Positions 1 to 7,418 of a stretch of 8,968 nucleotides of DNA are shown piece by piece. How positions within the stretch are numbered: the first letter of the stretch is position 1; the number at the start of each line of letters is the position of its first letter. The DNA lies in the NCBI GenBank assembly GCA_022615595.1, contig JAKEGI010000205.1:1-8968 (forward strand), given 5' to 3'. The DNA is from Bacteroidales bacterium. Lineage in GTDB: Bacteria > Bacteroidota > Bacteroidia > Bacteroidales > VadinHA17. A program made the position numbers and the translations under genes. Below the pieces are notes generated by a model. That model did no database searches, was not told the DNA's origin, and saw only the letters and a list, made by a program, of their open reading frames with translations.

Positions 1-1
1 A

Positions 2-1324
2 AATGCCTACTTCATTCCCAACACAGAGGTCACCGTTCACAGCTGCCGGACCAACCTCCCTCCCAACACAGCCTTCAGGGGCTTCGGAGCACCACAGGGC
101 ATGTTTGTCATTGAGTCTGCAATAGCCAGGGCTGCCATGGAGCTGAATATCCCGGCTTATGAAATCCAGAAGGCAAACCTTCTGAAAGAGGGTGATGAAT
201 TTCATTACGGCCAGAGAGCCGCAGGAGTTAACATACAGAAGTGCTGCGAAAGGCTTGAAACGGATTTCCGTCTGGAACAGGTTGTACGGGAGATATCAGA
301 ATTTAACGGCAGGAAGACATTCTTCAGGAAGGGAATGGCGCTGATGCCTGTCTGTTTCGGCCTGTCATTCACAAATACCTCCATGAACCAGGCGAGGGCT
401 CTTGTGCACATATACCAGGACGGGAGTATCGGGATAAGCACCGGGGCAGTAGAGATGGGCCAGGGAGTCAACACCAAGCTTGCCCAGGTGGCAGCACGGA
501 TATTCTCAGTCGATACAGGAAGAATAAAGATAGGTACAACCAACACTGCCAGGGTGGCCAACACCTCTCCCACGGCAGCCAGTTCCGGTGCCGACCTGAA
601 CGGCAATGCGCTGCTCATTGCGTCCGTGAAGCTGCTTGACAGGCTGAAGGAACTCGCAGCGGAAAAACTTGGATGCTCACCGGGGGATATTGAGTTGAGG
701 AATGAAATAGTTCATAAGCAAGGAACAGCTACAGATATTACCTGGGAAGAACTGGTGAAGAGAGCCTTCCTCAGCAGGGTTTCTCTCACGGAAAACGGTC
801 ATTACTCCACTCCCTCGATCTGGTTTGACAAGTCAACGGAAAAGGGAAATCCGTTTGCCTATCATGTTTACGGGGCCGCAATCGTAACAGTTACACTCGA
901 TTGCCTCAGGGGAACATATACTGTCGATAATGTGCTTATCGTTCACGACTTTGGTAACAGCATCAATCCTGCAATTGACCTGGGCCAGGTGGAGGGCGGA
1001 GTGGTACAGGGCATAGGCTGGATGACCATGGAAGAGGTGCTCTTCAGCAGCACGGGGAAGATGCTGACAGACAGCCTCTCGACATATAAGGTTCCTGACA
1101 TATACTCAGCTCCCGGCGTGATTACATGTAAGGCACTTGAGACAACCGGGCCGGAGCCTGCAATATTTAAATCGAAGGCTGTTGGAGAGCCTCCGTTCAT
1201 GTATGGAATAGGAGCCTTCTTTGCGCTGCAGAATGCTGTCAGGGAATTCAACCCGCAGTGGAAGCCTGACTTCGACGCTCCGCTGACACCGGAGAAAATC
1301 CTCGTGAGACTCTATGGCCGGTAA
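2..1324 (+). CDS. Xanthine dehydrogenase molybdenum-binding subunit (C-terminal part, 5' end cut by the window)
   Basis: Hydroxylates a purine ring (hypoxanthine or xanthine type) at a molybdopterin centre, probably in the cytoplasm. The frame is open from base 2, so the first ATG at 101 is internal; 440 residues are visible. Numbered from base 2, the motif AFRGFGAPQG (24-33) carries the Arg equivalent to bovine XDH Arg880. HYGQR (68-72) puts Tyr where the bovine enzyme has Phe914. LSFT (121-124) matches the substrate-sandwiching Phe1009-Thr1010. GAVEMGQG (148-155) is the cofactor loop containing the Gln1040 equivalent. NTSPTAAS (187-194) is another family signature. AVGEPP holds catalytic Glu396 (bovine Glu1261; codon at 1187-1189). 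The purine-contact residues favour a true xanthine dehydrogenase over an aldehyde oxidase or CO dehydrogenase. The N-terminal half, including the GGGFGGKE motif and any fused [2Fe-2S] domain, lies outside the window. The 3' end overlaps the ygfK homologue by 11 bases, suggesting translational coupling. Family is very sure; exact substrate less so. Confidence 0.93.
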   Translation, partial: NAYFIPNTEVTVHSCRTNLPPNTAFRGFGAPQGMFVIESAIARAAMELNIPAYEIQKANLLKEGDEFHYGQRAAGVNIQKCCERLETDFRLEQVVREISEFNGRKTFFRKGMALMPVCFGLSFTNTSMNQARALVHIYQDGSIGISTGAVEMGQGVNTKLAQVAARIFSVDTGRIKIGTTNTARVANTSPTAASSGADLNGNALLIASVKLLDRLKELAAEKLGCSPGDIELRNEIVHKQGTATDITWEELVKRAFLSRVSLTENGHYSTPSIWFDKSTEKGNPFAYHVYGAAIVTVTLDCLRGTYTVDNVLIVHDFGNSINPAIDLGQVEGGVVQGIGWMTMEEVLFSSTGKMLTDSLSTYKVPDIYSAPGVITCKALETTGPEPAIFKSKAVGEPPFMYGIGAFFALQNAVREFNPQWKPDFDAPLTPEKILVRLYGR

Positions 1325-4300
1325 GTTCCATCCCCTGCCATTGGGCCAGCTGCTGAGCCTGATAATTAATGAGCTGAATAAAAAAGGCAGCATATTCGGC
1401 ATACCGGATGAGCTCTTCTTCGTGGCTTCACACAACAAGTCACTGAAGAGTGAGATCTTCGGCCATCCCCTGCAGTCGCCCCTTGGCCCGGCAGCCGGAC
1501 CACACACCCAGATGGCACAGAATATTGTGGCCGCCTGGCTCATGGGAGCACGTTATATTGAACTTAAAACGGTTCAGCACCTCGATGACCTTGATATCCC
1601 CAGACCGTGCATCGACATGCAGGACGAAGGGTACAACTGCGAATGGTCACAGGAGCTTACCGTAAGGGAGAGTTTTAGCGAATACCTGAATGCATGGATC
1701 ATAATCCATCTCCTTAACCATCGACTGGGCAGGGCATCAGATCCAGGCACCGTATTCAACATGAGCGTGGGTTACGACCTGAAAGGGATTACTGGTGAAA
1801 AGGTAGGGTGGTTCTTCGACAAAATGAACAACTGTAGCGAGGAACTCTCTCTCAGAAAGAAAGAGATATATGGCATTTACCCTGAAGCGGCTGACATTGT
1901 CATTCCCGAAAAAATCTCTGACAATGTTACTCTTTCAACAATGCACGGATGCCCTGCTGATGAGATAGAAGAAATCGCCGCATACCTCATGCGCGAAAGG
2001 AGGCTTCACACATTGGTCAAGCTCAATCCTACCCTCCTCGGAGCTGAACAGGTAAGAGATATCCTTAACGGCAGGCTCGGATTCAAAACCGTGGTGCCCG
2101 ACGGGGCCTTTGCACACGACCTGAAATATGCCGATGCCGTCAGAATAATAAAGTCGCTGAGGAGCGTCGCCGGGGAAGCCGGTGTCAGCTTCGGGCTGAA
2201 GCTGACCAATACCCTTGAGTCTGTCAATAACAAAGATGTTTTTGGAAGAGATGTCTCCATGATGTACATGAGCGGACGTGCACTGCACCCTTTATCGGTG
2301 AACCTGGCAGGAAGACTGCAGGAAGAGTTCGGCGGTGATCTGCTTCTCTCCTTTTCTGCCGGAGCGGATGCCTTTAATGTTTCTGACCTTATCTCCTGCA
2401 GGTTCAGGACAGTGACCGTCTGCACTGACCTGCTCAAGCCGGGAGGATATATGAGGCTGAACCAGTATTTCAGAGAGTTGAACAAAAGCCTAAGCGGTTG
2501 TCAGTCAGCTACTATTGACGAATATATTATGCGGACGTCAGGAGGCCACGGCCTGAGAGAGAGCGCTCTCATGAATCTCTCACGCTACTCCGCAAAGATA
2601 CTTGACTCAAAAGCCTTTAAAAGGGATTATATTAAAGCTCCTGACATAAAGTCAAGCCGCGATCTGGGCATTTTCGACTGTATCTCCGCCCCCTGCCGTG
2701 ATAAATGCGCCGCAAACCAGGATGTACCCGGCTATCTCTGGCACACCTCGCTGGGTAATTTTGACAGGGCATTTGAAGTCATCCTGCGTACCAACCCTTT
2801 TCCTTCTGTTACAGGCATGGTGTGCGATCACCTCTGCCAGTCACGATGCACCAGGATCAACTATGATGACCCGGTTCACATCCGAGAGGTGAAACGCTTT
2901 ATCTCTGAGACAAAGGAGGTGAATTACGCCCCTGCCCCTGACAACAGGGTCAAAGTGGCAATAATCGGAGCAGGACCCTCGGGGCTCTCATGTGCCTTTT
3001 ACCTTCGTCTTGCCGGCTTTCGGGTTGACGTTTTTGAATCGAAGGCAAAGGCCGGAGGTATGGTGCAGTATGCTATCCCCGGCTTCAGGCTGACCGACGG
3101 GGCAGTAGAGAAGGATATCGACCGCATCGCTGCAACTGGAGTTAACATCATTTTTGACAGTAAGGTCGACAGGGAACGATTCGCTTCACTCAGAAATGAA
3201 TACTCATATATCTTCATAGGGGCAGGAGCACAGCTCTCCGTCCCGCTTGATATCGAGGGTGCCGATGCCGATGGTGTGACCGAGCCGTTGCAGTTCCTCT
3301 TCCGCGCCAGGCAAGGTCTCGAAACAGCCATTGGCAAAGATGTGGTCATCATCGGCGGAGGCAACACGGCAATGGATGCAGCACGCACTGCCTGGCGCCT
3401 CGTAGGAGAAAAAGGCAGCGTCACGGTTGTCTATCGCCGCACAGTAAACGAAATGCCCGCTGACCAGGGAGAGATAAAGGCCGTTCTTGAAGAGGGAGTG
3501 AGAATCATTGAACTTGCTGCCCCTGAGAAAGTCATCCGGTCAGGAAACAAGGTCTCAGGACTCCTGTGCAGCAGGATCGAGCTCAGGGGGCTGGATAAAA
3601 GAGGCAGGCCTGCTCCCGTAAAGATCGATGGCTCAGCTTTTGAGATCAGTTGCGACACAATCATACCGGCCATCGGACAAATGACAGAAATTGATTTTGC
3701 CGGCGTCAGTGATCTCAAAGTTCAGAACAGAACATACAGAACAGGGCTCGAAGGTGTATTTATCGGTGGTGACGCCATGCGGGGCGCCTCAACGGCGATT
3801 AACGCCATCGGCGATGGCAGAAAAGCTGCAGAGGAGATGATGAGAGATGCCAGGATAGATCTCAAAATCAAAGAGCAGGAGTACGGCAGAAACCTCACCG
3901 CAAAAGAACTAATCATCAGGCGATCCGTACGTAAATATTCAGATCATCGCGGGGAGATCCCTCCAGAGAAGAGAAGGAGCTTCACTCCTGTCACTGAGAC
4001 CCTGAACGAAAAAACAATAGTGAGAGAAGCACAACGATGCCTCTGGTGCGATGAGATGTGCAGCATCTGTACCACCGTGTGCCCCAATTTCGCCAACAGG
4101 ATGTATGAGACTGATCCCGGAAGTATCAGGCTCCGCAAGGCTGTAAGATCAGATGACGGCAACATAACATTCGAAGATGACGGCGCCTTTGAAGTAAAAC
4201 AAAGATACCAGATCCTGAATGTGGCAAACTTCTGCAATGACTGCGGCAACTGCAACACCTTTTGTCCGACATCCGGCTCCCCTTACAGGGATAAGCCCAG

Positions 4301-4589
4301 GTTCTGGCTGACAGTCAGCTCATTCAACGAGGCTGATGAAGGATTCTACCTGGCCGTGCTGAAAGACAGGAAGAACCTTGTATATAAACATAAGGGAAGC
4401 TATACCACTCTTACAGAGAGCAGCGATTACTATATTTTCGAGAATGACTTTATTGAAGCAACATTTACATTGGATGATTTCACTCTCAAAACAGCCCGGT
4501 TCAGAACCCCCTGCGTGAAGGAAGCCCGCTTCCGCCAGGCAGCGGAGATGGCCCTCCTGCTCAAAGGGTCAGCAGACCTTCTATTCTGA
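1314..4589 (+). CDS. ygfK: YgfK-type FAD/iron-sulfur oxidoreductase (putative selenate reductase YgfK subunit family)
   Basis: A 1091-residue multidomain electron-transfer flavoprotein; E. coli YgfK is about 1030. Residues 1-400 form a dihydroorotate/dihydropyrimidine dehydrogenase-like barrel: PLGPAAGPHTQ (56-66), LSTMHGCP (207-214) with Cys213 where DPD-type enzymes have an active-site Cys, VKLNPTLL (235-242) and MSGRALHPLSVN (319-330). Next is a glutamate-synthase-type iron-sulfur domain with Cys456, 461, 465, 504, 508 and 512. FAD binding is shown by IIGAGPSG (550-557) and GVFIGGD (814-820), NAD(P) binding by IIGGGNTAMDAA (679-690). The C-terminal ferredoxin part has Cys909, 912, 916, 919, 923 and a perfect C974-x2-C977-x2-C980-x3-C984-P motif. 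Wording such as STMHGCP, VKLNPTLLG and TDLLKPGGY is diagnostic of YgfK. ATG 1314 gives an N-terminus like that of E. coli YgfK. In known clusters ygfK sits with xdh, ssnA, ygeX/Y/W and hyuA genes of purine catabolism. The selenate reductase label is historical; the true substrate is not settled by sequence. Confidence 0.93.
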   Translation: MAGKFHPLPLGQLLSLIINELNKKGSIFGIPDELFFVASHNKSLKSEIFGHPLQSPLGPAAGPHTQMAQNIVAAWLMGARYIELKTVQHLDDLDIPRPCIDMQDEGYNCEWSQELTVRESFSEYLNAWIIIHLLNHRLGRASDPGTVFNMSVGYDLKGITGEKVGWFFDKMNNCSEELSLRKKEIYGIYPEAADIVIPEKISDNVTLSTMHGCPADEIEEIAAYLMRERRLHTLVKLNPTLLGAEQVRDILNGRLGFKTVVPDGAFAHDLKYADAVRIIKSLRSVAGEAGVSFGLKLTNTLESVNNKDVFGRDVSMMYMSGRALHPLSVNLAGRLQEEFGGDLLLSFSAGADAFNVSDLISCRFRTVTVCTDLLKPGGYMRLNQYFRELNKSLSGCQSATIDEYIMRTSGGHGLRESALMNLSRYSAKILDSKAFKRDYIKAPDIKSSRDLGIFDCISAPCRDKCAANQDVPGYLWHTSLGNFDRAFEVILRTNPFPSVTGMVCDHLCQSRCTRINYDDPVHIREVKRFISETKEVNYAPAPDNRVKVAIIGAGPSGLSCAFYLRLAGFRVDVFESKAKAGGMVQYAIPGFRLTDGAVEKDIDRIAATGVNIIFDSKVDRERFASLRNEYSYIFIGAGAQLSVPLDIEGADADGVTEPLQFLFRARQGLETAIGKDVVIIGGGNTAMDAARTAWRLVGEKGSVTVVYRRTVNEMPADQGEIKAVLEEGVRIIELAAPEKVIRSGNKVSGLLCSRIELRGLDKRGRPAPVKIDGSAFEISCDTIIPAIGQMTEIDFAGVSDLKVQNRTYRTGLEGVFIGGDAMRGASTAINAIGDGRKAAEEMMRDARIDLKIKEQEYGRNLTAKELIIRRSVRKYSDHRGEIPPEKRRSFTPVTETLNEKTIVREAQRCLWCDEMCSICTTVCPNFANRMYETDPGSIRLRKAVRSDDGNITFEDDGAFEVKQRYQILNVANFCNDCGNCNTFCPTSGSPYRDKPRFWLTVSSFNEADEGFYLAVLKDRKNLVYKHKGSYTTLTESSDYYIFENDFIEATFTLDDFTLKTARFRTPCVKEARFRQAAEMALLLKGSADLLF

Positions 4590-4664
4590 TAGTGGCAGAA
4601 TTCTATCTTTTAGGTGCTTATTGACTAACTTGCAGAATTAATAAATCATAAACGAACAAAAACA
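4590..4664. other. Intergenic spacer, the only plausible internal promoter region
   Basis: This 75-base A+T-rich gap is the largest between genes here. It could hold a promoter: TTGACT lies at 4621-4626, but the best -10-like match downstream (TCATAA, 4646-4651) is poor and 19 bases away. No TAnnTTTG Bacteroidota-type element is present. The last 15 bases before the ATG are A-rich with no Shine-Dalgarno sequence, as is common for leaders in Bacteroidota. A promoter is therefore possible but not shown. Confidence 0.3.
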
Positions 4665-6146
4665 ATGATCGAACCGGTTGACAGGGTTACAGACGGGAGA
4701 GCGCTGGAGAACGCCATTAACCGTTTCAGGGAGAGAGGCATAATCCTTCCCACCTTTGCACAACATCGTAATCCGGATTTGATTCCCGACAGCATCAGGA
4801 AGAAGCTCCGGGATTTAGGCCTCTGGGATATCAATCCACTTAACCTCTTCAGGATAACCTGGAAGAACGAGCCTGTTGAAAGGGGCGGTCTATATGGAGG
4901 AGTCAACTTCATTGAGCTGCCGCGAACACTCACAGGTGTCAATGCCCGGATCATCATGCTTATCGGTAAGTGGTTCCCGACAGGAGCACATAAGGTCGGG
5001 GCTGCATACGGATGCCTTGCACCCCGTATAACCACAGGAGGATTCGATCCGACCTGCCAGAAGGCTGTCTGGCCCTCGACGGGTAACTATTGCAGGGGAG
5101 GTGCATTTGATTCAAAGCTGATGGGCACTGAATCCGTTGCCATTCTTCCGGAGGAGATGAGTCGCGAGCGCTTCGAATGGCTTCGTGACGTCATTGGGTC
5201 AGAGATCATTGCCACACCGGGGTGCGAGTCAAATGTCAAGGAGATCTATGACAAATGCTGGGAGATACGTCGTACCCGCCCCGAATGTGTGATATTCAAC
5301 CAGTTTGATGAGTTTGGAAATGCAGCATGGCATTATAACATCACCGGACCGGCTATTGAAGAGGTTTTCAATCTTGTCAGCAAAGGTGCCGGCAACCTGG
5401 CAGCCTATGTCTCTGCAACAGGATCGGCCGGGACGATAGCAGCAGGTGATTACCTGCGGACAATCGCACCGCATGTTAAGGTTGTTGCCTCGGAAGCCCT
5501 TCAGTGCCCCACACTGCTGATGAATGGCTTCGGCGGACACAGGATTGAGGGTATTGGCGACAAACATGTTCCGTGGATACATAATGTGAAGAATACCGAT
5601 GCGGTGACAGCCATTGACGATGAAGACTGCGTCAGGCTGTTCCGGCTCTTCAATGAGAAAAAGGGACATGACACCATGAGGGCACTGGGCATTGATGCTG
5701 CGACAGCAGATAACCTTCCGCTCCTTGGTATCTCAGGCATAGGCAACCTCCTCTCTGCCATCAAAACAGCAAAATATTTTGAGATGACGGCCGATGATAT
5801 AATCATCACAATCGCTACCGACTCTGCTGAAATGTACAGTTCAAGACTCGCAGAGATGAATGAGGAGAGAGGCGCATATGACACGCTGCAGGCTGTCAGG
5901 GACTTCGAAAAATGTCTCGCAGCTATCGCATGCGACAATATGAAGGAACTGACCTACAATGACAGGAAAACAATTCATAACCTTAAATATTATACCTGGG
6001 TGGAACAGCAGGGCAAGGATAGCGCTGATCTCAGCCAGCTCTGGTATGACAGGGAGATATGGGACAGAATGTTCCTGCAGGTTGACCTGTGGGACGAATT
6101 GATAAATGATTTCAACCGCAGAACCGGATTACTTGACCAGATTTAG
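4665..6146 (+). CDS. PLP-dependent enzyme, fold type II (cysteine synthase/cystathionine beta-synthase-like), substrate unknown
   Basis: Probably a cytoplasmic lyase, ammonia-lyase or beta-replacement enzyme on an amino-acid-like substrate; I cannot name the reaction. The 493-residue protein has the fold-type II signature in order: GAHKVGAA (108-115) with Lys110 the likely Schiff-base lysine, PSTGNY (137-142) as the substrate-carboxylate loop, SATGSAGT (250-257) as the phosphate-binding glycine loop, GISGIGN (355-361), and ATDSAEMYSSR (384-394), which resembles the PDSxxRY end of cysteine synthases where Ser contacts the pyridine nitrogen. Roughly 90 residues precede the core and 100 acidic, aromatic-rich residues follow it, so it is much longer than cysteine synthase (about 310) and has no visible CBS-domain pair. 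ATG 4665 follows an A-rich leader without a Shine-Dalgarno site. It sits between ygfK and a second PLP enzyme, where other purine clusters carry YgeX, but its motifs differ from canonical YgeX. PLP fold is very sure; function open. Confidence 0.85.
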   Translation: MIEPVDRVTDGRALENAINRFRERGIILPTFAQHRNPDLIPDSIRKKLRDLGLWDINPLNLFRITWKNEPVERGGLYGGVNFIELPRTLTGVNARIIMLIGKWFPTGAHKVGAAYGCLAPRITTGGFDPTCQKAVWPSTGNYCRGGAFDSKLMGTESVAILPEEMSRERFEWLRDVIGSEIIATPGCESNVKEIYDKCWEIRRTRPECVIFNQFDEFGNAAWHYNITGPAIEEVFNLVSKGAGNLAAYVSATGSAGTIAAGDYLRTIAPHVKVVASEALQCPTLLMNGFGGHRIEGIGDKHVPWIHNVKNTDAVTAIDDEDCVRLFRLFNEKKGHDTMRALGIDAATADNLPLLGISGIGNLLSAIKTAKYFEMTADDIIITIATDSAEMYSSRLAEMNEERGAYDTLQAVRDFEKCLAAIACDNMKELTYNDRKTIHNLKYYTWVEQQGKDSADLSQLWYDREIWDRMFLQVDLWDELINDFNRRTGLLDQI

Positions 6147-6179
6147 TAAACTGCCATTACAAATTTGAACATATTGTGT

Positions 6180-7418
6180 ATGAAAACAGGCAAATTCATC
6201 TATAAATGCACAGACTGTGACAGGGAGTACTCATCGTCTGAAATAAGATATTTCTGCCCCTCCTGCAGCAAAGGCAACAACACTGCTGCGCCGCCAGGGG
6301 GGGTGCTGAAGACGCTGTATGACTATGATCTCATCCGTAAGAGTATTTCAGGCTTTGAAGAGCTGAAGCAAAACTGCTTCTGCAAATTAATGCCGCTTGA
6401 GGATATGCGAAGCCTGCCTCCGCTGCGCGTTGGTAACACGCCCCTTTATACGGTAGGTGAGCTCAACGGTGAAAAACTTCCTGTCAGCATCCACCTGAAG
6501 GATGATTCACAAAATCCAACCTGGTCATACAAAGACAGGGCTTCGGCAATCGTTTCGGCTTATGCCGCGGAGAACAATTTAGGCACAATCGTTACTGCAT
6601 CGACCGGCAATGCAGGATCCTCCATGGCAGGCATCTGTGCATCGCACAGACAGAAAGCGGTCATCATTGTGCCAGAGGCGGTGCGCCTGACACGCCTCAC
6701 CCAGATAATCATCTGCGGAGCCACAGTTGTCCCGATTACAGGGACATACGATGATGCATTCGACCTGAGCGTGAAGGCTACTGAGGAGTTTGGCTGGTAT
6801 AACCGGAACACTGCCTTTAATCCGCTTACCATTGAGGGAAAGAAAACCGCATCATTTGAACTCTTTGAGCAGCTCAGGTTTCAAATCCCTGACAGGATCT
6901 TCATACCTGCCGGTGACGGCGTGATAGCCTCGGGTATCTACAAGGGATTTGAAGAGTTGCTTCTTCTGAACCTGATTGACAGGATGCCCGTAATCGTGAT
7001 TGTGCAATCGGATAAAAGCGACAACCTCATCAGGAATCTGGACCTGAATACATTCATGATAAGGTCATCATCGACAATAGCAGACTCGATCTCTGTTGAC
7101 CGGCCCAGGAATTTCTACATGACCCGTCAATATATCCGCAAATACGACGGTGAAGCTATCACGGTTTCTGATGAAGACATTATGAAGGCTGCGAAAATGC
7201 TTGCCATTAACACAGGAATATTTGCCGAGCCAGCTGCTGCCGCGGCATTTGCAGGACTGCTCTCTTACAGGGAGAGTGAACGGTTATCAGCCGGATCATC
7301 AAATGTTGTGTTGCTGACCGGCAGCGGACTGAAGGATCTCAGATCAGTAACCACTGCACTGAAGACGCCTTCGGCAGTGGATCCCACCATTAAAAACCTG
7401 GAGAAACTGTTAAAGTGA
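6180..7418 (+). CDS. Threonine synthase-like PLP enzyme with N-terminal zinc ribbon
   Basis: A fold-type II PLP enzyme of the threonine synthase family. The preferred start is ATG 6180 (412 residues); an in-frame TTG at 6165 would add five. Neither has a Shine-Dalgarno sequence. Numbered from the ATG, two knuckles, CTDC (10-13) and CPSC (26-29), form a rubredoxin-like zinc ribbon. LRVGNTPL follows near 82-89, then NPTWSYKDRAS (112-122) with Lys118 as the Schiff-base lysine, TASTGNAGSS (139-148) as the substrate loop, PAGDG (243-247) as a phosphate loop and TGSGLKD (380-386) near the end. Standard threonine synthases read NPTGSFKDR, so Trp-Ser-Tyr next to the catalytic Lys is a departure that may alter substrate choice. 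It has no thrA or thrB neighbour and sits between another PLP enzyme and a molybdenum hydroxylase, so housekeeping threonine synthesis is less likely than a catabolic role, perhaps ammonia elimination from diaminopropionate- or threonine-like compounds. That role is inference. Confidence 0.85.
   Translation: MKTGKFIYKCTDCDREYSSSEIRYFCPSCSKGNNTAAPPGGVLKTLYDYDLIRKSISGFEELKQNCFCKLMPLEDMRSLPPLRVGNTPLYTVGELNGEKLPVSIHLKDDSQNPTWSYKDRASAIVSAYAAENNLGTIVTASTGNAGSSMAGICASHRQKAVIIVPEAVRLTRLTQIIICGATVVPITGTYDDAFDLSVKATEEFGWYNRNTAFNPLTIEGKKTASFELFEQLRFQIPDRIFIPAGDGVIASGIYKGFEELLLLNLIDRMPVIVIVQSDKSDNLIRNLDLNTFMIRSSSTIADSISVDRPRNFYMTRQYIRKYDGEAITVSDEDIMKAAKMLAINTGIFAEPAAAAAFAGLLSYRESERLSAGSSNVVLLTGSGLKDLRSVTTALKTPSAVDPTIKNLEKLLK

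Noticed and set aside
205..618. Open frame on the minus strand inside the left molybdenum subunit gene (and similar minus-strand frames elsewhere)
   Set aside because: They lie opposite strongly conserved coding sequence, show no recognisable motifs, and leave no room for a promoter; they are frame shadows.
101..1324. Complete 407-residue gene starting at ATG 101
   Set aside because: The frame is open upstream and encodes the conserved AFRGFGAPQG motif before this ATG, so the gene is truncated by the window edge.
4588..4611. Possible terminator: GATAG/CTATC inverted repeat followed by TTTT after ygfK
   Set aside because: The stem is only 5 A+T-rich pairs with a 10-base loop, overlaps the stop codon, and has just four T. 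Too weak to call.
4621..4651. Promoter with TTGACT and TCATAA
   Set aside because: The -35-like box is good but the -10-like box is poor and spacing is 19; one such match is expected by chance in A+T-rich DNA.
4665..6146. Canonical diaminopropionate ammonia-lyase (ygeX)
   Set aside because: Length (493 versus about 400) and the wording around the lysine and glycine loops do not match the YgeX family as I know it.
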